Part shown: positions 16,136-24,707 of the stretch, one piece after another
Numbering within the stretch: the stretch's first letter is position 1
Layout: each line of letters begins with the position of its first letter
Source of the DNA: [Bacillus] selenitireducens MLS10
GTDB taxonomy: Bacteria > Bacillota > Bacilli > Bacillales > Salisediminibacteriaceae
Direction: 5' to 3'
Length of the DNA stretch: 64,000 nt
NCBI RefSeq assembly: GCF_000093085.1
Contig: NC_014219.1
Span: forward strand, 1,054,001-1,118,000
Made by a program: the position numbers and the translations under genes
The notes under the pieces: generated by a model
The model's database searches: none
Told to the model about the DNA's origin: nothing
The model's input: only the letters and a program-made list of their open reading frames with translations

Positions 16136-17542
16136 ATGCGGCTTGCAAAGTGGTTGATCTTTATTTCTGTTTTGTTGTTACCTGTCATGACGGTTTATTC
16201 GGACACGGAAGCTCAGCCAATAGGAGAGGGAAAAGAAATAATCCATGATGCGTCGAAGATTTGGACTGTTGAATTCAGTCATGACGTTGATCCTGATTCC
16301 GTTGAACTGATGATGGTGGACGAGTTTCAAAACGAGATTGAAATTGAAACTGAATCATCTGGAAAAATTGTTCGAGTGACACCTGCAGAACCCTATAATG
16401 AGGACCATGAATACATACTGATCATTGAAGAGGCTTCTTCATTGCATGGTGAGGGGCTCACGGAAAAGGCAATGAAAACATTTGTATACGAAAGGGAACA
16501 ATATGAGGTCACGTTTTTAAACGGGGAGGCCGATGTGATTCGTATCGAAAAAGTCCGTGATGGAGAATCCGCAGAGGCACCGAAGTCACCTGACAAAGAA
16601 GGATATCGCTTTGTCGGCTGGGATACGGATTTCTCTCTTGTACAGGAAGATTTGACTGTAAGACCTGTCTTTGAAGAAGAGGAGGATAACATACAGGTGT
16701 TTTCCTTTCAAGGATTGGAAATGGGGGATTCGAAAGAACGGTTACTGGAAGAAATGGGGGATCCTGATCGGATCGATCCCTCATTGACACAGTATGACTG
16801 GTATGTTTATAAAGGGGATTACACTGAATACATGCAAATCGGCATTCATGATGGTGTAATCGCTGCATTCTTTTCCCCGAATGCGACGTGGGCGTTTTCC
16901 GATCGCGATATCAGTCTTGGTGATTCTAAGGAAGATGTAGAAAGCGAATTGGGTGATCATTTTGACTTAATCAGGCAAAACCCGTTGTCAAACCGCTCCC
17001 GTGCTTTTCGGAGATATGAGCGAAGCGGTATTGAATATCACATGATGTTTGAAGTCAATCAGCATCCTGCGGAATTGATGGGGCTGAAGGTGGAACTCGC
17101 TGAAACGGTCTCCCCGCTCAACGGTTCATCCTTTGAGAGTGAGTATCGGGAGTCGTTTATCGAAGCGCAGGAGTTGATGCTTGCTGAACTGATCAATGTG
17201 GAAAGGGTAAAGAACGGATTGTCGATCCTTGGCAAGATGCCCTCACTGACACAAGCAGCAAATTTTCACAGCCGTCATATGCTCGAACATGATTATTTTG
17301 AACACGTTTCACCTGATGGTCTGACACTTCAGGACAGGCTAAGAGAGTTTGATGTGGATTTTTCCCTCGCGGGGGAAAATCTCGCATATGGTATCAGGAC
17401 CGCAATTGATGCCCATCAAGGACTGATGAACTCATATAGGCACAGAGAGAATATTCTCTACGTAGCCTACGATCACGTTGGAATCGGCTTTGAGCAGGGT
17501 GACGGAGGTACGTATTGGACACAAAAATTCATTGCCGAATAA
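16136..17542 (+). CDS. Exported CAP-domain protein with Ig and InlB-like modules
   Basis: A 468-residue protein. Order: signal peptide (1-27), an SbsA-type Ig domain (about 28-122, core IWTVEFSHDVDPDS), an InlB/Listeria-Bacteroides-type repeat (about 128-183, GYRFVGWDTDF), a CAP-associated domain with two GDSKE units (about 190-335), and a C-terminal CAP/SCP domain (about 345-468). The CAP domain has the conserved His and Glu environment (HSRHMLEHDYFEHVSPDG, AGENLAYG, HRENIL, HVGIGF), as in YkwD-like proteins. Function of bacterial CAP proteins is mostly unknown; wall binding or protease roles are proposed. ATG 16136 is 10 nt after GGAGG; GTG 16127 is too close. It has its own promoter and terminator but shares its Ig module with the genes downstream. 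Confidence 0.88.
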   Translation: MRLAKWLIFISVLLLPVMTVYSDTEAQPIGEGKEIIHDASKIWTVEFSHDVDPDSVELMMVDEFQNEIEIETESSGKIVRVTPAEPYNEDHEYILIIEEASSLHGEGLTEKAMKTFVYEREQYEVTFLNGEADVIRIEKVRDGESAEAPKSPDKEGYRFVGWDTDFSLVQEDLTVRPVFEEEEDNIQVFSFQGLEMGDSKERLLEEMGDPDRIDPSLTQYDWYVYKGDYTEYMQIGIHDGVIAAFFSPNATWAFSDRDISLGDSKEDVESELGDHFDLIRQNPLSNRSRAFRRYERSGIEYHMMFEVNQHPAELMGLKVELAETVSPLNGSSFESEYRESFIEAQELMLAELINVERVKNGLSILGKMPSLTQAANFHSRHMLEHDYFEHVSPDGLTLQDRLREFDVDFSLAGENLAYGIRTAIDAHQGLMNSYRHRENILYVAYDHVGIGFEQGDGGTYWTQKFIAE

Positions 17543-17557
17543 AGTAAAGGATTCACC

Positions 17558-17600
17558 CCTGTTACCGGGAAGGATACACAACCGGTAACAGGTTTTTTTA
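17558..17600 (+). terminator. Terminator of the CAP-domain gene
   Basis: CCTGTTACCGG and CCGGTAACAGG form a perfect 11-bp stem, followed by seven Ts. Confidence 0.9.
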
Positions 17601-17664
17601 TGGTTGAAAGTATTTAGAATATTGACTGTCATGGTTCGTCAACAGTTTGCAAAAATCACTTCAA

Positions 17665-17742
17665 TTCAAGTCTTAATCAACCGATATATATACTGCGGCA
17701 GATACAGGTAATCCTTTCGATAACAAAGAACCGATATACATA
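17665..17742 (+). promoter_or_regulatory. Candidate promoter and direct repeats of the cohesin-like operon
   Basis: A weak promoter can be drawn as TTCAAG (17665-17670), 18 bp, TATACT (17689-17694). AACCGATATATATA (17679-17692) overlaps its -10 and recurs as AACCGATATACATA (17729-17742), exactly 50 bp later with one mismatch. The repeat could bind a regulator of the four-gene surface operon. Confidence 0.4.
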
Positions 17743-17774
17743 TCAATATGATCAACCAAATGGAGGGACAATGG

Positions 17775-18596
17775 ATGAAAAAAGTGATAGCACTGGTGAT
17801 GACGATTGTGCTGATCGCAGCTGCAGGACATTTTCTTTTGACAAATGACACTGACAGGGCGACAGCATCCGATCATCCTGTTGTATCGATATCGACGGTC
17901 TATGAAGAGGTACGGGGAGCCAGGGTGGATGTCAACCTTCATATCAGCGGAGACATGGAAGATGTAGCCGCAGGCCAGCTTCATCTGGTGTTCGATGAAG
18001 AGAAACTGTCTTTGATTGCAAGGGATGTTCATGTGGACCCTGTAATTCAACAAGGGCATTTTAAGGATTCTTCGGATCAGACAGAGATGCTGCGGGCAGG
18101 GGAGTACAGAGCGGCCTGGGCTTCGGCACAGGGGGAAAAACTGACGGATGAGAGCATAATGACATTTACGTTCCGCCTGAGTCAGGCTGGCCAGGTGGCA
18201 GACCTGACTTTAGCTGATCTTGTCCTGTTTGATGAAAATGGGGATATGATCCAGACATCGGTTTTCAATGGTGCGATCAAACCGTTTGAGGGCAAGGATT
18301 TCACGACTGGTCAGAGTAGCGACAGATACCCGCACGATAAAACCTGGCATGTGGAAGTGAACGACAGAATCAACCCTGTTACACTCCATATGAATTCGGT
18401 TTTTGTCTTAGACAGGAACAATGAGCGTGTGCCGGTGGACCTTTCCTTGTCATCAGACGGAACGAAAATCGGGATTACACCGACCGGTTCCGGGTTTCAG
18501 CGTGGAGCCCATACGCTTTATATTACTGATCAGTTGCAAAACCGAAATGGCACTATGATTGAAGAACCAGTCAAGAATGTATTTTATGTACAGTAA
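17775..18596 (+). CDS. Exported protein with cohesin-like and SbsA-type Ig domains
   Basis: A 273-residue protein with an N-terminal membrane or signal segment (1-22). Residues about 36-170 read as a cohesin-type beta-sandwich: a VSIS..VRGARVDVNLHI start, the LHLVFDEEKLSLI strand, the SIMTFTFRL strand, and a closing FNGAIKPF. These are hallmark positions of PF00963-like domains. Residues about 187-273 form the SbsA-type Ig domain (TWHVEVNDRINPVTL). Cohesins normally bind dockerins, and the next gene encodes a dockerin-like module. The start ATG at 17775 follows GGAGGG with 8-nt spacing; ATG 17748 precedes this site. First gene of a four-gene operon ending at 24500. Confidence 0.78.
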   Translation: MKKVIALVMTIVLIAAAGHFLLTNDTDRATASDHPVVSISTVYEEVRGARVDVNLHISGDMEDVAAGQLHLVFDEEKLSLIARDVHVDPVIQQGHFKDSSDQTEMLRAGEYRAAWASAQGEKLTDESIMTFTFRLSQAGQVADLTLADLVLFDENGDMIQTSVFNGAIKPFEGKDFTTGQSSDRYPHDKTWHVEVNDRINPVTLHMNSVFVLDRNNERVPVDLSLSSDGTKIGITPTGSGFQRGAHTLYITDQLQNRNGTMIEEPVKNVFYVQ

Positions 18597-18614
18597 AAGG
18601 TGGTGACAAAAGGT

Positions 18615-20039
18615 ATGTTCATGATAAAGAGACGTTTGTTGCTTGCTGCTATGCTGATTGCAATGATGTTGATAATTCCATTTTATACATATGCTGGGAA
18701 TGATGCCAGGGTTGTATTGGGTGATGTCATCTCAAAAGGTGATCAGATTCATGTTCCGATTGTGATCAGGGATGTGGCATATTTGAGCGACGCGAGAATT
18801 GAAATCAGCCTGCCAGGAAGTGATGAAGGTTATCAGTTCCGGGAGTTTCAACCAGCCGGACGGTTTGATGGCAGGGATTTTACGGTTATGTCGAGAGTGA
18901 ACAATGAAAAAAGGCTCATACTCGAGGTCAATGATGCGGTTAAGCAGACGGACAGGAATAAAACGGACTGGACCGTTGGTTATCTGCACTTTGAGAGGGA
19001 AAGAACCCACACATTTTATCTTGGCGAAGAAACACCGGTTTCCATTTATGGTGTGGAGGCTTTACGGAATAATCAAGGAAGCTCCTTTCAACCGGGTATA
19101 ACAAATGGCAGGATCATTTATGGTGATGGTCCAGGAGATATAAACGGCATGGGGCGTGCAAATGCAGGAACGGCAGTGAAAGTGTTGCAGCATGCCATTG
19201 GCGAAAAAGAGCTGACGGGGGATGCTTTTCGTGCCGCGGATTTAAATGGGGATAACCGTTTGAATACTGCAGATGTTGATATCCTGCTTGAATATCTGTC
19301 AGGAAACAGAGACAGTGTCATGTCGGTTGTGCCTTTGTCTTCAACAACGATATTACAGGGGAAGCCGTTTCGCTTTCAGCTCCAGGTTGAACATGCACAA
19401 GAGCCCCTGGAGTGGGGAGTCAGTTCCGGCCGTCTCCCGACAGGTTTAACTCTCAGCAGTGACGGCAGATTGACTGGAACACCGTCCAGAGTGGGAAATG
19501 CACAGGTTTCTATCACTGTCACAGACCGTATTGGAAATGAGGACAGTGTGACGGTGACGTTTACTACCGTTGAAACTTCGATTAAGCATATTGAAGAATT
19601 CAATACGGTCCGTGCTGCAACGGGAGATGATGTGAACCTGCCGGAGTCGGTGGAAGTTACCTACGACGACGGTCGCGTGGAAGATAAAGAAGTGAGCTGG
19701 GAGATTCCCGTCTTCGATCAGGCAGGATCTTATGTGATTTCTGGAAAGATAACAAATCTCGGAATTCCCTTACAAATCCAGGTGTTTATCAGTGAGCAGG
19801 AGCATATTGCCATTGATGACATCACTGACCGGCCGGATATTCTCGGGATTCATACATTCGAACTGACCGCAAGTGATGAAACCCATGCTGTTGAACTTGC
19901 AGGTAGTCTGATGCATTACGAAGGAGAAGGCAAATTCAGTCTGGCTACGACGAAACTGACAAGCGGAGAACAGGTTGAACTGATTGCCTATAACCAGTTT
20001 GGTGTAGTCATCGATGTTCAGGTTCTCGAACTGCCCTGA
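18615..20039 (+). CDS. Exported protein with dockerin-like module and Ig domains
   Basis: A 474-residue protein. A signal segment (1-28) is followed by a cohesin-like or related beta domain (about 30-170). Then comes a dockerin type I-like module (173-230): the first loop DINGMGRANAGT has lost the ligands at positions 5 and 12, and the second loop DLNGDNRLNTAD is a complete calcium loop. Next are a putative-Ig (He_PIG-type) domain with LTLSSDGRLTGTPS (about 245-320) and an Ig-like domain with VTYDDGRVED (about 325-395). The final 75 residues are unassigned. ATG 18615 follows GGTGGTGA. It lies 18 bp after the cohesin-like gene, so the two are probably co-transcribed and may interact. Confidence 0.8.
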   Translation: MFMIKRRLLLAAMLIAMMLIIPFYTYAGNDARVVLGDVISKGDQIHVPIVIRDVAYLSDARIEISLPGSDEGYQFREFQPAGRFDGRDFTVMSRVNNEKRLILEVNDAVKQTDRNKTDWTVGYLHFERERTHTFYLGEETPVSIYGVEALRNNQGSSFQPGITNGRIIYGDGPGDINGMGRANAGTAVKVLQHAIGEKELTGDAFRAADLNGDNRLNTADVDILLEYLSGNRDSVMSVVPLSSTTILQGKPFRFQLQVEHAQEPLEWGVSSGRLPTGLTLSSDGRLTGTPSRVGNAQVSITVTDRIGNEDSVTVTFTTVETSIKHIEEFNTVRAATGDDVNLPESVEVTYDDGRVEDKEVSWEIPVFDQAGSYVISGKITNLGIPLQIQVFISEQEHIAIDDITDRPDILGIHTFELTASDETHAVELAGSLMHYEGEGKFSLATTKLTSGEQVELIAYNQFGVVIDVQVLELP

Positions 20040-20068
20040 CAGACAGGAAGGAAAGAAGGTGAAAAAGT

Positions 20069-22102
20069 ATGATGAATAAGAATCGCGGTTTAAAGCCGTT
20101 CTTGGCACTGATTATGTCTTCACTGGTGATTTTTGTGGCTTTTGCCCTTGCACCGGGCGCGACGTCGGATTTGCCTTATACGTATTCATTCGAAGAGGAT
20201 CAGTCCAGCACATTTAATCAGATTGGCACATTAAACAAAATGAACGTCACGTTTTCTTATGACATCAAGCCCTTTGATTATGATGAGGCACCATTGATTA
20301 AGGCATCATCGCCGGGAATAATTAAAGGGGCCGAATCAGATGGGAGAACGCTGACTGTGTATTTCTCAAATGTGTCAAGGGATTCATTTCTTGATTACAC
20401 GTGTGAGTTTGGAGACGGCTGCGAGCAGGAGTTAGTGATCCCGGCAGGCTCTTTAACTGACGGGCACCCTCCTCTTCCTGTCGAAGATTATCGGCTTCCG
20501 TTCTCGATGGATGACATCTTGCCAGGATTTAAGACCATCTTTATTGACAGTACAGAAGCAGCAGTGAATCGAAATGTACTGTCCTCGAATTCGCCCAGGG
20601 AAGTGAATATACATATTCCCCCCGTATACATGACGGAGATTGAAACTATACACCGTTATGAAGGCATTGAATCGTCGGCCCGTTTGCGGCCTTTAACGAA
20701 TATCGATATTGCTGCAGAAGACGACGTGGAAAGGATTAAGCTTCAGTTTGGTGCAGGGAACAATCAGTATGACAGGGAACTTGCCAGAAGAAACATCGGC
20801 GGGTTCAATGGTTTTACGACCGGACAGGCCGGGCTTGAGGCCGATTTGTTTGATGAAGGAGAGAGCAATCTTAATCCCGAACAGTTCCGTGCCAATGAGA
20901 TTCGGCTGGATGCCTATGATGCGCATGGACGATATCTTGAGACCCGCTCGTTCAGGCTGAGTGTCAGGGATAAAAGTGATGATTTTATCGTGAACGATTA
21001 TATTGGTGATATCCCTGATCATTTCGGAGAAACATATACATTGTATGAGATGATGGAAGATCCTGAGCTGCTTGAGGAAGTGGTTTCACTCGTTCCTGTC
21101 GGTGAGTTGAACCGGCTTGGTGTCTCATATACGAATCGTTTGAACAGCAGGGATGTCTCGAGCTATGAAGAACTGCTCAGAGCGGTAGATGCAGCGGGAA
21201 TTACGACCATTAATCTCACAGAGGATATCAACCCGCCATCGGGTGCACCGCCTCTCGTGTTCAAAAAAGATGTGACGGTGAATGGGAATGGCCATACGCT
21301 GGGGGTCCGTGATCTGCGCGCGGGCGACGGCAGTGGATCAAGGCAAATGGCCTTTCGGAACATAAATATCGATCACGGTTCTCAGACCAGTGAACTCACG
21401 ATCCACACGGGTTTAAACGGGATTATGATCTTGGATGATGTATCTGTGACGGGTGGCATTGATATCCGATCGGCCGGTGAGCGGTCAGTATACCTTCACG
21501 ATGTTGAAGCGCGGCATGTGGATGTGACAGCACGAGAGGCTGTTCGAGTGGTGATCAGCGGTAACACTTCTTTGGAGGCGAATGATCACAGAGGGCTTTA
21601 TGTTCAGACGAAAGCAAATCACCGAGTAGACATTTTTTCCAATGACATCCGGGTGATTGCTGGTAATGGTGGCCACATCGAGAGTGTTTATGTATATGGA
21701 GAGAACACGTTCATTGATTATGAAAATGACGGGTCAATCGGAGGTATTTACGGAAAGGGAGTAACGGACCTCATTTTTGATGAGGCTCAGATCGGACAAT
21801 TCAGTGTGATGGATTCTCAAAGAAACTGGTCGGAAGGACGCGTTCTTCGAATTGAGGAAGTGACCCTGAGTAATGGAACGAACATGTTTTTCGGTCAGTC
21901 CAATATCAGCTGGTCGTTGACCGGAACAAATATTCCTCCAAATGTGGAGATCTCCTGGAACGCAGATAACAGCTACCTGCGGATCCGAAACGAAGATGGA
22001 CAGATGCCGGATCGGGGTGTTTATGAACTCACCTTTGAGGGTCGCAGTGACAGCGGTGATCGGCTGAATTACTCGGTGGACCTCACAATCGAAATAAATT
22101 GA
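20069..22102 (+). CDS. Exported protein with a beta-helix-like region
   Basis: A 677-residue protein with an N-terminal signal or anchor (about 9-30). No family is recognised for residues 31-360. Residues about 367-560 look like a right-handed beta-helix: short repeated hydrophobic rungs, with VTVNGNGHTLGVRD as in pectate-lyase-like and parallel beta-helix surface proteins. The final 100 residues resemble a beta-sandwich. One Cys pair (CEFGDGC) is present near residue 115. AAGGTGA precedes the tandem ATG at 20069/20072. Third gene of the cohesin-like operon. A structural or adhesive surface role is inferred; no catalytic signature seen. Confidence 0.7.
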   Translation: MMNKNRGLKPFLALIMSSLVIFVAFALAPGATSDLPYTYSFEEDQSSTFNQIGTLNKMNVTFSYDIKPFDYDEAPLIKASSPGIIKGAESDGRTLTVYFSNVSRDSFLDYTCEFGDGCEQELVIPAGSLTDGHPPLPVEDYRLPFSMDDILPGFKTIFIDSTEAAVNRNVLSSNSPREVNIHIPPVYMTEIETIHRYEGIESSARLRPLTNIDIAAEDDVERIKLQFGAGNNQYDRELARRNIGGFNGFTTGQAGLEADLFDEGESNLNPEQFRANEIRLDAYDAHGRYLETRSFRLSVRDKSDDFIVNDYIGDIPDHFGETYTLYEMMEDPELLEEVVSLVPVGELNRLGVSYTNRLNSRDVSSYEELLRAVDAAGITTINLTEDINPPSGAPPLVFKKDVTVNGNGHTLGVRDLRAGDGSGSRQMAFRNINIDHGSQTSELTIHTGLNGIMILDDVSVTGGIDIRSAGERSVYLHDVEARHVDVTAREAVRVVISGNTSLEANDHRGLYVQTKANHRVDIFSNDIRVIAGNGGHIESVYVYGENTFIDYENDGSIGGIYGKGVTDLIFDEAQIGQFSVMDSQRNWSEGRVLRIEEVTLSNGTNMFFGQSNISWSLTGTNIPPNVEISWNADNSYLRIRNEDGQMPDRGVYELTFEGRSDSGDRLNYSVDLTIEIN

Positions 22103-22127
22103 TTTTCATTTGAGGGGGAAGTAAGGA

Positions 22128-24500
22128 ATGGGAATATTTTTACGGGTAACCGGGTTATTTTTGATTGTATTTATAGCGGTGAACCTTTATTTTGAGATGG
22201 ATGTGAAAGGAAGTTTCATGACGAAAGACAGCGTGTCCACAAGTGATAACCACACGCTGATTCTGAAACGGGATGGTTCTGTTTGGGGATTTGGCTCTTC
22301 AACACGAGGTCAGCTTGGTGAGCGACCACCCGGATCAACGCCTGGTCGGATTCATCAGTCCAATGGCGGTTTTCTTGACGGCGCCGTCTCTGTCAGTGCC
22401 GGAGCGCATCACAGTCTGGTTTTGATGAAGGACGGAACTGTGGTGAGTTTTGGAGCAAACAATCAGGAGCAGCTGGGTCTTTATTCGAATGCGGCCTCGG
22501 TCAGTAATCCGACAGTGATTAGTGAGCTCACTGATATCATTGCGGTTTCTGCAGGCAGTGATTTCTCGCTTGCGCTCGACGGCAGTGGGAATGTATGGTC
22601 GTGGGGAAGCAATGCATTTGGAAAAGGCGGTCACGGTTCAGTCGGGGGAACGATCGCGACACCCGAACGAATCACAGATCTCGAAGAACCGCGAATCGTT
22701 CAGGTATCTGCCGGGTTTGAGCATGCCATGGCGCTTGACGATGAAGGGAATGTCTATTCATGGGGGTCAGGAAGATACGGTAAAGCCGGCACTGGACAAA
22801 CCGTGGAGAATAACCCTAATCCCGAAGTGATTTCCGGGATTCCGGAAATTGTATCTGTTTCAGCAGGAGAAAATCACTCTCTCGTTCTGACAAGGAACAC
22901 TGGTGCCGTTCTCGGTTTTGGAAGAAATGACTATGGTCAAATTGGACAAAGCGGAAGAAACGATCATGTTGAACCTGTTGTCATCAGTGGACTTACAGAT
23001 GTTACAGTCATCGAAGCCGGTGCTGATCTTTCCGTTGCCGTGACGGAGAGTGGAGAGCTGTATCACTGGGGAAGACAGACGGCAGGCACAAATCCGCAGT
23101 TTACAGTCAATCCGGAAAAGATGGATTCAGAGCATGAAATGGCATCGGTCTCGGCCCGGCGTGATCTTTATGCCGTTGGGACGAATGGGAACGTCTACAG
23201 ATGGACGCCAGGGCAAACGGATCCGTTAACTCAGAACCAGGTGATGCAACGGGTCGGCGGAATCGACTCCGTTCGTCAATATCCTTTTTATCCGTATGTA
23301 CAAGGAGATGAAGTGATCTTTCGCTATGTTGGACAGGCGAGAGAAGTGCAGGTTGTGGGCAGCTTTAATCAGTATAACCCGATTGAACTCGAGAGACTGG
23401 AGCCGAACGGTTCTGTGTGGGAAGCCGTAATGACACTCCCTGAAGGGGAACATTTTTACGGGTTTCGTGCAGACAATCGATGGAAAGTCGACATGCTGAA
23501 TCACCGGAGAACAGTAAATCGTTCAGGAGACCCTTTTAATGTCATCGAGGTGGAGGAATTCTCACATTTGAGTCCTGAACTTGATGGACGTCATGTGACG
23601 TTTCATTATTCAAGCAGGCATGATCGGGACCGGCTCTTTGAGCGGGAAGCACAGACCGGCAGGGTGATGGTCACAGGCAGCTTCAATAACTGGACGGAAG
23701 AGCCTCTGCAAATGAGCGGACATCATACATGGACAAAGACCGTCTCCATGGATGATGGACAACATTTTTACCGTTTTGTCGTGTATGACCAAAATGGGGA
23801 TCGAAGAGAAATTGTTGATCCGCTTAACCCGCAATTCGAAACGCATGCGGTGACGGGTAACAGTCGCAGTTTCTTTCATGTGACGGACGAGACTCAGGTA
23901 ACGGTACCTGTGGAATCGATTGTGATCCGTTCCGGTTTTCCTGAACCTCTCCGGGTGGGAGAAGAGTTTCCGGTTCGTGTTGAACTCCAGCCTGCGAATA
24001 CGACGGATCGAAGCATACAATGGGAATCGAGTAACCCTGCCGTCGCATCAGTCACACAGACCGGTACGGTTCGGGGGGTTTCAGGAGGTTCAGCCGTTAT
24101 CATTGCGGAAGTTGGTGGCAAAATAGCGATGATGACTGTTGAAGTGACCGGTTCATCATCTGATGTGTCTTTCCCGCAAGCAGGATACGAAAATCTCGGT
24201 GACCGTACGAATGTAGCACCAGATAAAGAATGGACGATCCGTTTCAATACCGCACTGAATTCGCAAACCATATCGACAGATCATGTCTATGTGATGAATC
24301 GGCGTGGGGAACGAGTCAGAGATGCAATAGTGAGACCGGGGTCGAGGCCTGATGAACTGGATATTGTGCTCACTCGAAGCTTTACTTATGAAGCTGGAGC
24401 GACTTATTTCCTTATGATTGAAGAGGGGCTTCAAAATGATTTCGGGTGGAATCTGGTTGAGCCAGGAATGATGAGATTTGTTGTTCGGCCATTGAACTGA
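22128..24500 (+). CDS. Extracellular RCC1 propeller with CBM48-like and Ig domains
   Basis: A 790-residue protein. An N-terminal signal anchor (about 4-25) is followed by seven RCC1 blades (about 35-365, each with a G-x-V-x-x-(W/F)G-x-(N/G)-x-x-G-Q-(L/I)-G-like turn such as GSVWGFGSSTRGQLG). Then come two glycogen-binding/CBM48-like E-set domains (about 385-465 with VQVVGSFNQYN, and 488-580 with VMVTGSFNNWT), a Big_2 Ig domain (about 594-670, QWESSNPAVASV) and a C-terminal SbsA-type Ig domain (about 685-790, EWTIRFNTALN). GAGGGGGAAG precedes the ATG. Last gene of the operon. The combination suggests glycan binding plus protein scaffolding outside the cell. No enzyme motif seen. Confidence 0.82.
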   Translation: MGIFLRVTGLFLIVFIAVNLYFEMDVKGSFMTKDSVSTSDNHTLILKRDGSVWGFGSSTRGQLGERPPGSTPGRIHQSNGGFLDGAVSVSAGAHHSLVLMKDGTVVSFGANNQEQLGLYSNAASVSNPTVISELTDIIAVSAGSDFSLALDGSGNVWSWGSNAFGKGGHGSVGGTIATPERITDLEEPRIVQVSAGFEHAMALDDEGNVYSWGSGRYGKAGTGQTVENNPNPEVISGIPEIVSVSAGENHSLVLTRNTGAVLGFGRNDYGQIGQSGRNDHVEPVVISGLTDVTVIEAGADLSVAVTESGELYHWGRQTAGTNPQFTVNPEKMDSEHEMASVSARRDLYAVGTNGNVYRWTPGQTDPLTQNQVMQRVGGIDSVRQYPFYPYVQGDEVIFRYVGQAREVQVVGSFNQYNPIELERLEPNGSVWEAVMTLPEGEHFYGFRADNRWKVDMLNHRRTVNRSGDPFNVIEVEEFSHLSPELDGRHVTFHYSSRHDRDRLFEREAQTGRVMVTGSFNNWTEEPLQMSGHHTWTKTVSMDDGQHFYRFVVYDQNGDRREIVDPLNPQFETHAVTGNSRSFFHVTDETQVTVPVESIVIRSGFPEPLRVGEEFPVRVELQPANTTDRSIQWESSNPAVASVTQTGTVRGVSGGSAVIIAEVGGKIAMMTVEVTGSSSDVSFPQAGYENLGDRTNVAPDKEWTIRFNTALNSQTISTDHVYVMNRRGERVRDAIVRPGSRPDELDIVLTRSFTYEAGATYFLMIEEGLQNDFGWNLVEPGMMRFVVRPLN

Positions 24501-24590
24501 TTTCACCGTTTCGGGTGTTTTTCAATACTTTGTAAAAGAACAGTTTTATCCATAGCCAATCAAACCTTGTCACTTTTAAGAAACGAAGAG

Positions 24591-24634
24591 AAAAGGTCGA
24601 TCAACATCCAATTTTGGAGTTGATCGACCTTTTT
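24591..24634. terminator. Bidirectional terminator between convergent surface genes
   Basis: AAAAGGTCGATCAAC and GTTGATCGACCTTTT form a long stem with a 13-nt loop. A-run and T-run on the two sides allow use by both strands. Confidence 0.9.
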
Positions 24635-24707
24635 CGGTTCCTGAATATAGGCTCTAAAATATATGTTGGGGTTTAGAAACAAGGGTTATTATTTAGGGAT
24701 CAGGCAT

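Noticed and set aside
18615-24500. A true cellulosome gene cluster
   Set aside because: No glycoside hydrolase carries a dockerin here, there is only one dockerin-like module, and the GH16 enzyme is SLH-anchored and far away.
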